This document shows, in pieces, positions 21,199-31,476 of a stretch of 64,000 nucleotides of DNA. Position numbers and translations under genes: made by a program. How positions within the stretch are numbered: position 1 is the stretch's first letter; each line of letters begins with the position of its first letter. The stretch comes from JAHJQQ01 sp963737555. GTDB lineage: Bacteria; Pseudomonadota; Gammaproteobacteria; Thiohalobacterales; Thiohalobacteraceae. Location of the stretch: positions 62,001 through 126,000 of the forward strand of contig CAVTTB010000004.1 of assembly GCA_963737555.1 (NCBI GenBank). The letters run 5' to 3'. The notes under the pieces are model-generated. The model searched no databases. It was not told where the DNA came from and saw nothing but the letters and a program-made list of their open reading frames with translations.

Positions 21199-21847
21199 TC
21201 AGCTCGGACATTGTTTGCGTAACACACAGTCAGCACATCGCGGTTTTACCCGACAGATATCCTTGGCATGTGCGACAATCAGCGCATGGTACTCGTTGAA
21301 CAACGCGACATCCGGCCCGAGCGCCTGCTCGAAGGCCTTTCTCAGTGTTTCGTAATTCTCATCACCGTCGATGAATTCCAATCGCGCGAATAGCCGACGC
21401 GTATAGGCATCGATGACAAAGACTGGCCGCTCGAAGGCATACAGCAACATATCATCGGCGGTTTCTGGGCCAATACCATTCACGGCCAACAGGTCGTGAC
21501 GCAATGTCTGCGTGTCCTTGCGCATCAGCCGATGATATTCACCGGACTCGACATACCAGCGACAGAAATTCCGCAGCCGCTTCGCCTTGATGTTGAAATA
21601 ACCCGAGGGGCGCAGCCAGTCGGCGAGTTGAGTCTCAGTCAACCGCCAGAATGCGCGCCGGTTCCAATGCATCGGCATTGATCAGATTGGCGATGGCCCG
21701 CTCGACATTGATCCACGCAGTGTTCTGCGTCAGCACCGCGCCGACCATGATTTCAAAGGGCGTCTCGCCCGGCCACCAGTCTTGCGGACCATGGTGATCG
21801 AGTAAGCGTCGATACACGCTGCGTAGACGGCGTGCCGGCAACTGCAT
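21199..21847 (-). CDS. Endonuclease III-like HhH-GPD DNA glycosylase (one frameshift)
   Basis: About 215 residues of the Nth/MutY superfamily with a helix-hairpin-helix (AVNGIGPETADDML), the catalytic aspartate in VFVIDAYTRR and a C-terminal four-cysteine Fe-S motif (CRVKPRCADCVLRKQC). The hairpin lacks the catalytic lysine of true endonuclease III (GPET for GRKT). This points to a monofunctional glycosylase of the 3-methyladenine (MagIII-like) type without strong lyase activity. One extra base near 21641 breaks the frame after EPARILA. It follows rluB with a 5-base gap on the same strand, so it is probably the last gene of scpA-scpB-rluB-nth-like. Confidence 0.85.
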
Positions 21848-21852
21848 GGGAG

Positions 21853-22890
21853 TCAGGGTCGGCGCGTCGACTTGCCACGACCGCGCGTTGACGCGGCTCG
21901 ACCGGGCGAGGTCCTGGAGGTTGACTTGGCAGCCACGCGTGACGGCTTACCTGTTGGCTTACCTGTTGGCTTACCTGTTGGCTTACCTGTTGGCTTACCT
22001 GTTGGCTTACCTGTTGGCTTACCTGTTGGCTTACCTGTTGGCTTACCTGTTGGCTTACCTGTTGGCTTACCTGTTGGCTTACCGTTGCTTGCTGTCGGCT
22101 TCTCGGACGCTCTGGCAGCGGCCTTTGCCGAGGCGCGTTGGAGATTTCGTTTCAGCGGCGGCAAGCCTGCCGCTGCGCGCAGGGCCGCATGCTCATCGAG
22201 CGCGAGTTCGCGCCACCCACCCGGTATAGGCTGGCGACCCAGCTCGATCGGCCCATAACGAACCCGAATCAAGCGACTGACCTGCACGCCTTGGGATTCC
22301 CACAAGCGCCGCACCTCGCGATTACGACCTTCGCTGAGGATCACGTGATACCAATGATTGGCCCCGCTGCCGCCGGCGTCGCGTAGACCGAGAAACTTCG
22401 CCGGGCCGTCCTCGAGTTCCACGCCTTTTAACAAGCGATTGAGAATCAGACCGTCGACCTCGCCGAACACACGCACGGCATATTCACGTTCGAGTTGTTG
22501 CGAGGGATGCATGAGCCGGTTGGCCAATTCACCATCGGTGGTGAACAGCAACAAGCCGGAGGTATTGATATCGAGACGACCGACGCCGATCCAACGTCCT
22601 TGGTTCAAGCGTGGCAGTTGATCGAAAACCGTCGGCCGTCCTTCGGTATCGTGACGGGTACAGAGTTCGCCAACGGGCTTGTGATAGGCAATGACCCGCG
22701 GCGCGGTGGGCGCGGCCAAGGTCAGCGGTTTGCCGTCAAGGGTGATGGTTTCAGTACCGGAGATTTGCGCACCGAGTGCGGCGGTCACGCCGTCGATCTG
22801 CAGACGACCGGCGCTGATCCAGCCTTCGATTTCGCGGCGCGAACCCAGACCGGCCTGGGCCAGAACTTTCTGCAAACGTTCCGCCGCCAT
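21853..22890 (-). CDS. rluB: 23S rRNA pseudouridine synthase RluB with repeat tail
   Basis: 345 residues. An N-terminal S4 RNA-binding domain (ERLQKVLAQAGLGSRREIE) precedes the RsuA/RluB catalytic domain with the active-site aspartate in GVGRLDINTSGLLLFTTDGE. RluB makes pseudouridine in helix 89-93 of 23S rRNA. After the catalytic domain (about residue 245) comes a basic tail that includes eleven perfect GKPT tetrapeptides followed by GKPS, then a Ser/Arg/Lys-rich end. RluB and RsuA relatives often carry basic disordered tails that may aid RNA binding, but a perfect tandem array is unusual. Downstream of scpB, as in many gammaproteobacteria. Confidence 0.94.
   Translation of the reverse strand: MAAERLQKVLAQAGLGSRREIEGWISAGRLQIDGVTAALGAQISGTETITLDGKPLTLAAPTAPRVIAYHKPVGELCTRHDTEGRPTVFDQLPRLNQGRWIGVGRLDINTSGLLLFTTDGELANRLMHPSQQLEREYAVRVFGEVDGLILNRLLKGVELEDGPAKFLGLRDAGGSGANHWYHVILSEGRNREVRRLWESQGVQVSRLIRVRYGPIELGRQPIPGGWRELALDEHAALRAAAGLPPLKRNLQRASAKAAARASEKPTASNGKPTGKPTGKPTGKPTGKPTGKPTGKPTGKPTGKPTGKPTGKPTGKPSRVAAKSTSRTSPGRAASTRGRGKSTRRP
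21944..22083. repeat. 12-base tandem repeat within rluB
   Basis: Eleven identical copies of GGCTTACCTGTT on the plus strand followed by a partial eighth-base copy, encoding GKPT repeats in RluB on the minus strand. No point differences exist between copies, which implies recent expansion or frequent homogenisation. The unit length is a multiple of three, so copy-number changes keep the frame open. Confidence 0.97.
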
Positions 22891-22907
22891 GATCAGAATC
22901 TACCGGG

Positions 22908-23606
22908 TCAGTGCAGAGTGTCAGGGGTCTGGAACTCAGCCAGACTCAGATCAACCGGCAGAAAGTCGGTGTCATCCGGCACGGCCGGCATATCGATCGC
23001 CGTGTCGTCACCGAAAGCGGCCATCGCAATACGCCGTCCGCCTTCCAGCGGCCCGAAGTCGAGTTCGGCGTTGATGCTGTCGATGTCGCGCAATTCGACG
23101 AGGCTGGGCAGATCTTCCAGCGATTTCAAATTGAAGTAGTCGAGGAACTCGCGCGTGGTGCCATACATGGCCGGTCGGCCCGGCACATCGCGATGCGCGA
23201 CGACGCGTATCCATTCGCGCTCCTGCAGCGTCTTCATGATAGAGGTACTCACGGTCACGCCGCGCACCTCTTCGATCTCGCCGCGGGTAATGGGCTGACG
23301 GTAGGCAATCAAGGCCAAGGTTTCCAGCAACGCGCGCGAATACTTCGGTGGCCGCTCTTCCCACAGACGCGAAATCCAACGCTCCATAGTCTGGCGGACC
23401 TGAATGCGGAAGCCGCTGGCGACCTCGGCCACTTCCAGGCCACGGCCGGTGTACTCGTTGCCGAGTTCCTCGAGCGCGGCGCGTAATTCCGCCACCTCCG
23501 GCGCATCGGATTCCGGGAACAAGTTACGCATATCGTCCAACGACAGCGGACGCCCGGCCGCCAGCATGGCGGCTTCGAGGATGTGTTTTAGAGAGATGTC
23601 AGTCAT
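22908..23606 (-). CDS. scpB: Segregation and condensation protein ScpB
   Basis: Winged-helix kleisin-associated subunit of the Smc-ScpAB condensin complex, 232 residues. Family landmarks: LKHILEAAMLAAGRPLSLDDM, RALLETLALIAYRQPITRGEIEEVRG, the TSIMKTLQEREWIRV segment and YGTTREFLDYF. ScpB dimers bind the C-terminal part of ScpA. It lies 76 bases downstream of scpA and upstream of rluB, the common order. Smc itself is not in the window. Confidence 0.95.
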   Translation of the reverse strand: MTDISLKHILEAAMLAAGRPLSLDDMRNLFPESDAPEVAELRAALEELGNEYTGRGLEVAEVASGFRIQVRQTMERWISRLWEERPPKYSRALLETLALIAYRQPITRGEIEEVRGVTVSTSIMKTLQEREWIRVVAHRDVPGRPAMYGTTREFLDYFNLKSLEDLPSLVELRDIDSINAELDFGPLEGGRRIAMAAFGDDTAIDMPAVPDDTDFLPVDLSLAEFQTPDTLH

Positions 23607-23682
23607 ATCGGAATCAGTCAGTTACAGTTAAAAGTTCACTTGAATCGGCACCCGGATCGACATTTAGAATCGACAATCGACG

Positions 23683-24573
23683 CTAGGCTTGTGCGCCATC
23701 GGCCACACCATCGGCCGATGTCACGAAGCCCTCGGGCAATTCTGCATGACCACCGGCGGCTTTCACATAGATGGGGGCGAAGGCGCCGGCCTGGACGATA
23801 TCCAGCAGAGACTCTTTGATGAGTTCCAGTATGGCCAGCAACGTTACCACCACGCCCATCCGCCCTTCCTCGACCGTGAACAGGGTGTGAAATTCGACGA
23901 AGGCATCCGCGGTCACCTGGCTGAGCACGCTGGTCATGCGCTCGCGCACCGACAGCGGTTCCATCTGAATGTGATGGTGAGTAAACATCTCCGAGCGTTT
24001 CATGACTTCGCGGAACGCCAGCAGTAATTCCTGCAGGTCGATATCCGGATGCGCTTTGGTCTGCTGACGCTCGGGCACCTGGGCGCTGGTGAGGAACACA
24101 TCGCGACCGACATGCGGCAAGGCATCCAGATCTTCGGCGGCCTGTTTGTAGCGCTCGTATTCCTGCAAACGGCGTATCAATTCCGCGCGCGGATCGTCTT
24201 CCTCGCCCTCGGCATCGGCCGGACGCGGCAGCAGCATGCGTGATTTGATCTCCGCCAGCATGGCCGCCATGACCAGGTATTCAGCGGCCAATTCCAGCCG
24301 CATGTTTTCCATCAGGTCGATGTACTTCATGTACTGATGGGTGATAGCGGCGATGGGGATATCGAGGATATCCAGGTTCTGGCGCTTGATCAGGTAGAGC
24401 AGCAGGTCCAGCGGACCTTCGAAGGATTCGAGAATAACTTCCAGGGCATCCGGCGGAATGTACAGATCCTGCGGCAGCGAGGTCATCACCGCACCCTGCA
24501 CGATCGCAAACGGCATCTCTGATTGCTGAGGTGCTTCTCGGGACTCTGCGGGATTGTTGATTTCGCTCATCAT
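23683..24573 (-). CDS. scpA: Segregation and condensation protein ScpA
   Basis: Kleisin subunit that bridges the Smc heads in chromosome condensation, 296 residues. The N-terminal helical domain FEGPLDLLLYLIKRQNLDIL and the AAEYLVMAAMLAEIKSRMLLP segment are diagnostic; the C-terminal winged helix includes VVVTLLAILELIKESLLDI. The first 45 residues are an unconserved leader, so the start could be a later methionine (for example at MPFAIVQG). Its start lies about 90 bases from the RND efflux gene end on the same strand, with a possible separate promoter. Confidence 0.94.
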   Translation of the reverse strand: MMSEINNPAESREAPQQSEMPFAIVQGAVMTSLPQDLYIPPDALEVILESFEGPLDLLLYLIKRQNLDILDIPIAAITHQYMKYIDLMENMRLELAAEYLVMAAMLAEIKSRMLLPRPADAEGEEDDPRAELIRRLQEYERYKQAAEDLDALPHVGRDVFLTSAQVPERQQTKAHPDIDLQELLLAFREVMKRSEMFTHHHIQMEPLSVRERMTSVLSQVTADAFVEFHTLFTVEEGRMGVVVTLLAILELIKESLLDIVQAGAFAPIYVKAAGGHAELPEGFVTSADGVADGAQA

Positions 24574-24662
24574 TCCAGCTGCTGGCTGCGTTTAGATGGG
24601 CCGATTCTACCGGATTATGCCTGGGCGTGCCGGCTTAATTCCCCCCGCCGGCCGCGCCGCAC

Positions 24663-27600
24663 TCAGGGGTTTTTGACCCGAAACCAGCTGGCATACAGGG
24701 CCGGCACGAACAGCAGGGTCAGCAGCGTCGCCACCAGCAGACCGCCCATGATGGCGTAGGCCATCGGCCCCCACAGCACGCTGCGGGTAAGCGGGATCAT
24801 GGCCAGAATAGAGGCGGCCGAGGTCAGCGCAATGGGCCGGAAACGCCGCACGGTGGATTCGCGGATGGCATCCCAGTCGGCCAGACCGGCCTCGCGGTCC
24901 TGGCGGATCTGGTCGATCAGAATCACCGTGTTACGCATGATCATGCCGCCCAGCGCGATGGTGCCCAGCATGGCGACGAAGCCGAACGGCTTTTGGAACA
25001 CCAGCAAGGCCAGCGCCACACCAATGATTCCGAGCGGCGCGGTCAACACCACCATCAAGGTGCGCGACAGTGACTTCAACTGCAGCATCAGAATGCCCAG
25101 GATCACCGCCAGCATCAGCGGCATGCCGGCATTGATCGAGGCCTGCGCACCCGCGTTCTCGCCGAGATCACCACCGACTTCAATGCGGAAACTGGGTGGC
25201 AGCGTGGCGCGCAATTTATCGAGTTGTTTATTCAACGCCAGCGAAACTTCCGCCGCTTGCGCACCATCGACGATATCCGCGCGCACACTCAAGGACAGAT
25301 CGCGATTACGCCGCCACAGAATCGGTTCTTCCAAGGCGGACACCAGTGTCGCGACCTGACTCAACGGCACACTCGCCCCGTTGCTACTCGGTATATTCAG
25401 CGTCGCGACCTGCGCCAGGTCGTGGCGTTCGGATGTCGGTGAACGCAACACGATATCGATCAGTTGATCGGCTTCGCGATACTGCCCCAAGGGCATGCCC
25501 TCGACGACGCCACGCAAGGTATGGGCGATATCCGCCGAACTCACTCCCGCCGCGCGCGCGCGATCCTGGTCGATGTCGATGCGCAGCACCGGCGATTGAT
25601 AACCCCAGTCGGCATGCACGTCACGCAGGCGCGTATCCGCGCGCATGATGTCGACGACCGCATCGGCCTGACGCTTCAGCTCGGCGAGATTGTCGCCCAA
25701 CACCCGGAATTCAACGGGGTAGATCACCGGCGGTCCGAGCGGCACGCGTTGGACGCGAGTGCGCAGCCCCGGAAAATCATTGTCCATGGTCGTGCGCAAT
25801 CGCTCGACCACGCGCTCGCGCGAGTCGATATCCTTGGTCAGCACGACCACCTGGGCAAAATTCGGCCGATAGAGTTTCTGATCCAATGACAGAAAGAAGC
25901 GCGGCGAACCGTAGCCGATATAGGTGACATAGCTGGCGATATCGACATCCTTGGCCAGCGTCACTTCGAGGCGTTCGGCCTGCCGCGTCGTGGCGTGAAT
26001 CGAAGCCCCCTCCGGCAGCCAGAGTTCGACCATCAGCTCCGCCCGATTGGACGACGGAAAAAACTGTTTCTCGGTTAAGGCCATGCCGCCGACACCGAGC
26101 ACGAATAACAGCAGCGTGCTAAGCAACACCGTCTTGCGATGCTGCAAACACCATTCTATGACCGCGCGCAGTCGGCGATAGAACGGTGTATCGAAGACTT
26201 CGTTGCGGGTACCGACATGTGCCTTCAAAAGATGAAAGCCCGCCAGCGGCGTTACGAAAATCGCCGCGACCCATGACACCAGCAAGGCCAGACACACCAC
26301 GGCGAAAATCGAGAAGGTGTATTCGCCAGTCATGGATTTGGCCGTGCCTATCGGCAGAAATCCAGCGGCGGTGACCAGCGTTCCCGTCAGCATTGGAAAC
26401 ACCGTGGCCCGGTAGGCAAAGGCCGCAGCGCGCAGGCGGTCCAAGCCCTCCTCCAGTTTACGCGCCATCATCTCGACCACGATCATCGCGTCATCGACCA
26501 ACAGGCCCAAGGCGATGATCAGTGCGCCGGTGGATACGCGTTGCAGGTCGATACTGAATTGCTGCATCAGCAGGAAGGTTGCCGCAACCACCAGCGGAAT
26601 GGTCACCGCGACCACCATGCCGGCGCGCCAGCCCAGACTCAGAAAACTCACCAGCAAGACGATCGCGACCGCTTCAAGAAACGCGCGCATGAACTCACCC
26701 ACCGCTTCACTGACAATCGCAGGCTGATTAGAAACGCGCGCGAATTCGAGACCCAGCGGCAGCTCGGCTGTCAATGCGTCCATGGTGCTGTTCAGATCCT
26801 GTCCCAGACGCAACACATCGCCACGCGGCTTCATTGAAACGGCAACACCGACGGCGGGTCGGCCGGCATAGCGCATGAGAATTTCCGGTGGATCGAGATA
26901 GCCACGCGTGATCTCGGCGATGTCCCCGAGGCGGATGGTCTTGTCGTTCACGCGCAGCGCCAGCTGACGCAGTTCATCCAGCGATTCGAAATTGCCTTTG
27001 ACGCGCAACGGCACGGCGAAACCACCACTGTGCAGACGTCCGGTATCTTCGATGATGTTCTGTGCCTGGATCGCTGCAGCGATCGCCACCGGCGCTACGC
27101 CGAGCGCGGCGAGGCGCTGCGTGGAAATCGTCACCGAGATCTGTTCCGGTTGCACGCCGACCAACTCGACCTTGGCGACATCCTGCAGCTTGACCAGTCG
27201 CTGCCGCGCCGTGTCCGCCCAGCGCCGCAACTCCGCCTGACTGAAGCCATCACCGGTCAGCGCGTAAATCGAGCCGAATACGTCGCCCCATTCATCGTTG
27301 AAGTGCAGGCCCCATGCACACCGGGCGGCAAAGTATGTTGAATATCACCGATCTTCTTGCGCACCTGATACCAGAGCTCGGGGACTTCAGCGCGCGGCGA
27401 AGTGTCTTGCAGCTCCAGAATAATGATCGACTCGCCGCTGCGCGAATAGCTGCTGGCGACCTTGTAGTAAGGCACTTCCTGAAGTTTTTTGAGGATACGG
27501 TCGGTAACCTGATCGTCGACCTGACTGGTAGTCGCCCCTGGCCAGAGCGTGCGAATCACCATCATGCGTACGGTGAAATCCGGATCTTCACGCTGGCCCA

Positions 27601-27706
27601 ACTGGAAATAGGCCAGCAACCCGCCGATGCCGATGAGGACGATGAAGAACCACGCCAGTTCGCGCTGCTTGAGCGCCAGCGCCGTCAGGTTGAAGCGATC
27701 ACTCAT
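24663..27706 (-). CDS. RND-family efflux transporter permease (one frameshift)
   Basis: Inner-membrane proton-driven efflux pump of about 1014 residues. It begins LKQRELAWFFIVLIGIGGLL (first membrane helix), with the usual large periplasmic loops and a central helix bearing the proton-relay aspartate pair in GLLVDDAMIVVEMMARKLEEG. The final helix cluster ends LFVPALYASWF. The frame shifts near 27305, between LPPGVHG and FNDEWGDVFGS; everything downstream is intact. Its ATG overlaps the membrane-fusion-protein stop (ATGA), so the two are translated together. No outer-membrane channel gene is adjacent, so the pump probably recruits a TolC-like protein encoded elsewhere. Substrate unknown. Confidence 0.92.
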
Positions 27707-28763
27707 CGCAAGGCCCTGACCGGTTGACCTTCACGCAGCAGGTTCGCACCGGCGCTGATAACGACATCGCCGGGCGCGATGCCGGCTTCAATCAACACGC
27801 CATCACCATCCAGCGCGCCGGTACGCACCTCGGCTGCATGCACCGTCGATGTGGCCGCATCCAGCTTCCAAACCTGCGGCTTGCCGTTACGACTGACGAC
27901 CGCCGCCAGCGGCAGACGCAATACAGCGGCAGCATTCTGTATGTCGCTGACGGTGGCACTCATACCCAATTGCAACACATCGTCGGCTGCATCGACTGCA
28001 ATGCGCGCCGCATAGGTACGGGTGAGCGGATCCGCCGCCGCAGACAACTCGCGCAGCGTGCCGTTGATAACTTCATCCGGCTGCGCGTTGAACCTGACCT
28101 TGAATTCTCGCGCAGAACGCATTCGCGCCAGATCCGCCTCGGGTACATTCACTTCGATTTCGCGACTGCCGTCGCGGGCGATTTCAAATACCCTCTGACC
28201 GGCACCGACCACCTGTCCGACATTCAGTTCCATGGCCGTCACCACGCCATCGGCATCCGCCTTCAGTGTCGTGTATTCGACCCGTCGGCGCACCACATCA
28301 TGTTCGGCAGCCGCCGCTTTGAAGCGGGCACGCGCCGCATCCGCAGCGCTTTGTTTCTGATCGAGCGTAATCGCCGAGACATGGCCTTTTTCGACCAGTG
28401 CGCGGTAGCGCGCCAGTTCCGTTTCGGCGAGCGTCAGATCGGCGCGTGCCGCCGTCACGGCCGCGGCGGCTGCGCGCGCGGCCAACTCATAGTCGGTGGC
28501 ATCGATCCGCGCCAGAAGCTGACCGGTTTTGACCGCTCGCCCAGATTCACGGCGCGTTCCACCACCTTGCCGCCCACCTGAAACGCCAGCGGGCTTTCAT
28601 AACGGGCGCGCACTTCACCGGCCAGCAGCAGCGCCGAGACGGGCGTTTGCGCCGTCACCTCGAGCACTTTGACCAGACGCACCGTTTCGGGTTGCGGTGC
28701 CGGCGGCTTACCGCAGGCAGCGACCAACAACAGCATCGCAGCCAGGAGCAGGAATTTGTACAT
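27703..28763 (-). CDS. RND efflux periplasmic adaptor lipoprotein (one frameshift)
   Basis: Membrane-fusion protein of about 353 residues. The N-terminal lipobox is in LLLVAACGK, so it is an inner-membrane-anchored lipoprotein. The barrel-sandwich half (LAGEVRARYESPLAFQVGG) is followed by an alpha-hairpin coiled coil (about residues 100-160, including LAETELARYRALVEKG) and beta-barrel and membrane-proximal domains. One base appears missing near 28537 (GERVKTGQLLARID spans the break). It links the RND permease to an outer-membrane channel. Confidence 0.9.
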
Positions 28764-28823
28764 GCGGGTTCCTTACCTGAAAAAAACCTTGTTGAGCCAG
28801 ACATGTTTTGCAATCACTTTGGG

Positions 28824-28829
28824 TATAAT
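28824..28829 (+). promoter_or_regulatory. -10 box upstream of dedA
   Basis: A perfect TATAAT lies 34 bases before the dedA ATG, in the divergent gap with the efflux operon. No good -35 is seen at 16-18 bases. Confidence 0.4.
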
Positions 28830-28863
28830 GCCGTTCCCGAGCCTACAATGACATCCCAAAGCC

Positions 28864-29529
28864 ATGGAACTCATCGCCCAATTCATCGACATCGTCCTGC
28901 ATCTAGACAAACATCTAGCTGCCCTGCTGGCAGACTATGGTACGTGGGTCTATGCGATCCTGTTCCTGATTATTTTCTGCGAGACCGGATTGGTGGTCAC
29001 ACCCTTCCTGCCTGGCGATTCGCTGCTGTTTGTGGCCGGCGCCTTAGCGGCGACCAGTGGTGCATCCGGCGGACTGGAAATCGAGATCTTAATCGCCGTG
29101 CTGCTGACGGCGGCTATTCTCGGCGACAACACCAATTACTGGATCGGTCATTACTTCGGGCCACGAGTGTTTCGCTGGGAGCAATCGCGTTTTTTCAACC
29201 GTGCGGCCTTCGATAAAACCCACGCCTATTTTGAATCTCACGGCGGCAAGACCATTATCATCGCCCGCTTCCTGCCATTGGCGCGCACCTTCGCACCATT
29301 CGTCGCCGGGGTGGCGCGCATGACCTACTCGCGCTATTTCCTGCTCGACTTCGCCGGTGGCTGCCTGTGGATCGGCTCACTGACACTGGCCGGTTATTGG
29401 TTCGGCAACCTGCCGTTCATCAAAAACAATCTGTCGCTGGTAATCGTGGCTATCATCGCACTGTCGTTATTGCCGGTGGCCATCGGCTATATCAAGCACC
29501 GCCGCGAGACTGCTGCAGCCAGCGCTTGA
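28864..29529 (+). CDS. DedA-family membrane protein
   Basis: 221 residues with several membrane segments and the SNARE-associated/VTT domain signature: FCETGLVVTPFLPGDSLLF, GDNTNYWIGHYFG, and the basic motif ARFLPLARTFAPFVAGVARM with conserved arginines. DedA proteins support membrane lipid homeostasis; some flip undecaprenyl phosphate or polyprenyl lipids across the inner membrane. The conserved glutamate (CETG) and arginines needed for proton-dependent function are present. It stands alone, converging with trpS. Confidence 0.93.
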   Translation: MELIAQFIDIVLHLDKHLAALLADYGTWVYAILFLIIFCETGLVVTPFLPGDSLLFVAGALAATSGASGGLEIEILIAVLLTAAILGDNTNYWIGHYFGPRVFRWEQSRFFNRAAFDKTHAYFESHGGKTIIIARFLPLARTFAPFVAGVARMTYSRYFLLDFAGGCLWIGSLTLAGYWFGNLPFIKNNLSLVIVAIIALSLLPVAIGYIKHRRETAAASA

Positions 29530-29566
29530 TAGCCCGCCGATATAATTAGCCCGTCATTGCGCGCGA

Positions 29567-30790
29567 CTATTTGTAGCTCAGCCCCATCACCGTTCTGACT
29601 TCCTGCAGGGTCTCGCGCGCGACATCCCGTGCGGCGTCGCAGCCTTCTTCGATGATGTTGCGGACCAGACTCGGGCTATTGATGTACTGCTGAGCCCGGT
29701 CACGCATCGGTGCAAGTTCCGCAATAACCGCATCGACGATGGGCTGTTTGCAATCCAGGCAACCGATACCGGCGCTGGTACAACCCTGGCGCACCCAGTC
29801 GCGCACGCCTTCGTCGCTATAGACCTGATGCATCAGCCATACCGGACATTTCTCCGGCGTACCCGGGTCGGTGCGGCGCACGCGCGCGGGATCGGTGGGC
29901 ATGGTGCGCAGTTTCTGCGTGATCACTTCCGGGTCTTCGCGCAACGCGATGGTATTGCCATAGGACTTGGACATCTTCTGGCCGTCGAGTCCGACCATTT
30001 TCGAGGCCGGCGTCAGCATCGCCTGCGGCTCGGGCAGAATGATGCGGCCACCGCCTTCCAGATAACCGAACAGGCGTTCGCGATCACCGATGGTGAGATT
30101 CTGTTGTTCTTCCAGCAGCGCGCGACCGACATCCAGCGCCTCGGTGTCGCCTTGCTCCTGATAACGCTTGCGTACATCGCGGTAGAGTTTGGCGTTTTTC
30201 TTACCCATCTTCTTGATGGCGGCCTCGGCCTTGTCTTCAAAGTCCGCTTCGCGGCCATAGAGATGATTGAAACGCCGCGCGACTTCACGGGTCAATTCGA
30301 CATGCGCGACTTGATCGTCGCCGACCGGGACGCCGTGCGCCTTGTAGACCAGGATGTCGGCGCTTTGCAGCAACGGATAACCGAGGAAACCGTAGGTGGC
30401 GAGATCTTTTTCCTTGAGCTTTTCTTGCTGATCCTTGTAGGTCGGTACGCGCTCCAACCAACCCAGCGGCGTGATCATCGACAACAGCAGATGCAGTTCC
30501 GCATGCTCCGGCACGCGCGATTGGATGAACAATTTTGCCGTGCCCGGATTGACGCCGGCCGCCAGCCAGTCGATGACCATGTCCCAGACACTTTGCGCGA
30601 TGATGCTGGAGGATTCGTAATGCGTCGTCAGCGCATGCCAGTCCGCGACGAAAAAAAAGCAGTCGTATTCGTGCTGCAATTTCACCCAGTTCTTGAGCAC
30701 ACCGTGATAATGCCCCAGGTGCAGTTGACCGGTTGGGCGCATACCCGACAGCACCCGTGAATTTTGCGGAATAACGGAACTCAAGTGCAT
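29567..30790 (-). CDS. trpS: Tryptophanyl-tRNA synthetase
   Basis: Class I aminoacyl-tRNA synthetase charging tRNA-Trp. Signature motifs are HLGHYHG (HIGH-like) near the N-terminus and QKMSKSYGN (KMSKS). Length is 407 residues, longer than the 334 of E. coli, with an insertion around LFGYLEGGGRIILP. The C-terminal region contains four cysteines spaced C-x21-C-x6-C-x2-C (EKC...GCTSAGIGCLDC), close to the [4Fe-4S] site known in Thermotoga maritima TrpRS. The open frame runs far upstream, but the start at 30790 (MHLSSVIPQNS) lies just after the preceding gene. It lies downstream of the M50 protease gene. Confidence 0.95.
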   Translation of the reverse strand: MHLSSVIPQNSRVLSGMRPTGQLHLGHYHGVLKNWVKLQHEYDCFFFVADWHALTTHYESSSIIAQSVWDMVIDWLAAGVNPGTAKLFIQSRVPEHAELHLLLSMITPLGWLERVPTYKDQQEKLKEKDLATYGFLGYPLLQSADILVYKAHGVPVGDDQVAHVELTREVARRFNHLYGREADFEDKAEAAIKKMGKKNAKLYRDVRKRYQEQGDTEALDVGRALLEEQQNLTIGDRERLFGYLEGGGRIILPEPQAMLTPASKMVGLDGQKMSKSYGNTIALREDPEVITQKLRTMPTDPARVRRTDPGTPEKCPVWLMHQVYSDEGVRDWVRQGCTSAGIGCLDCKQPIVDAVIAELAPMRDRAQQYINSPSLVRNIIEEGCDAARDVARETLQEVRTVMGLSYK

Positions 30791-30804
30791 ACCCCCAGCA
30801 AGTT

Positions 30805-31458
30805 TTAAATACCGACCAGCATAACCAGCAGCCGCTCCAACAGCGTGATCGGTGGCCCAATCACCTGCCCCAGGAAACCTGTGATCATCAAGCCGACCAA
30901 AATGAACATGCCATACGGTTCGATGCTGGCCACAATATCCGCGAGACGATCCGGCAACAAACCGACCAACACGCGCCCGCCATCGAGCGGCGGCAACGGC
31001 AGCAGATTCAGCACCATCAGAATTGAATTGAGGAAAATTCCGGTTTTGCCCATCAGCAACAGCGGCACACCCACCCATGGCATAGTAGGTGTCAGGACCA
31101 AACCCAATTTGGCAATCAGCGCCCAGATCAGCGCCATCACCAAATTCGCCATCGGGCCAGCCGCGGCGACCGCCGCCATGTCGCGGCGCGGATGCGCCAG
31201 GTTGCGCGGATCGACCGGCACCGGCTTTGCCCAGCCGAAAATGAAGCCCCCGGCAAGCAGAAGAATAGCCGGTACCAGCACCGTGCCGATCGGATCGATG
31301 TGTTTGATGGGATTCAGCGTCAACCGACCCAGCATCTCCGCCGTGCGATCGCCCAAGCGACGCGCCATCCAACCGTGCGCGGCCTCGTGAACGGTGATCG
31401 CAAACAACAGCGGCAGCGCCATGACAGCGGCAGTTTGAATTACATTTAAACCTAGCAT
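30805..31458 (-). CDS. Site-2-type membrane metalloprotease (peptidase M50)
   Basis: 217-residue integral membrane protein with the zinc motif HEAAH in the first helix (AITVHEAAHGWMARRLGD) and the second active-site motif NLLPLPPLDGGRVL in a later helix. These proteins belong to the YwhC/S2P group of intramembrane proteases. They are conserved beside trpS, yciO and scpA in gammaproteobacteria, but no substrate is established for this group. About five membrane helices are apparent; no PDZ domain is present. Confidence 0.92.
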   Translation of the reverse strand: MLGLNVIQTAAVMALPLLFAITVHEAAHGWMARRLGDRTAEMLGRLTLNPIKHIDPIGTVLVPAILLLAGGFIFGWAKPVPVDPRNLAHPRRDMAAVAAAGPMANLVMALIWALIAKLGLVLTPTMPWVGVPLLLMGKTGIFLNSILMVLNLLPLPPLDGGRVLVGLLPDRLADIVASIEPYGMFILVGLMITGFLGQVIGPPITLLERLLVMLVGI

Positions 31459-31476
31459 CGGCGCAGTATACCCTTA

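Noticed and set aside
21944..22083. CRISPR array
   Set aside because: The repeats are 12 bases, directly contiguous without spacers, and lie inside the rluB coding frame.
21846..22258. Plus-strand proteins with LAYL or GLPV repeats
   Set aside because: They are the antisense frames of the rluB GKPT array; RluB is conserved and explains the sequence.
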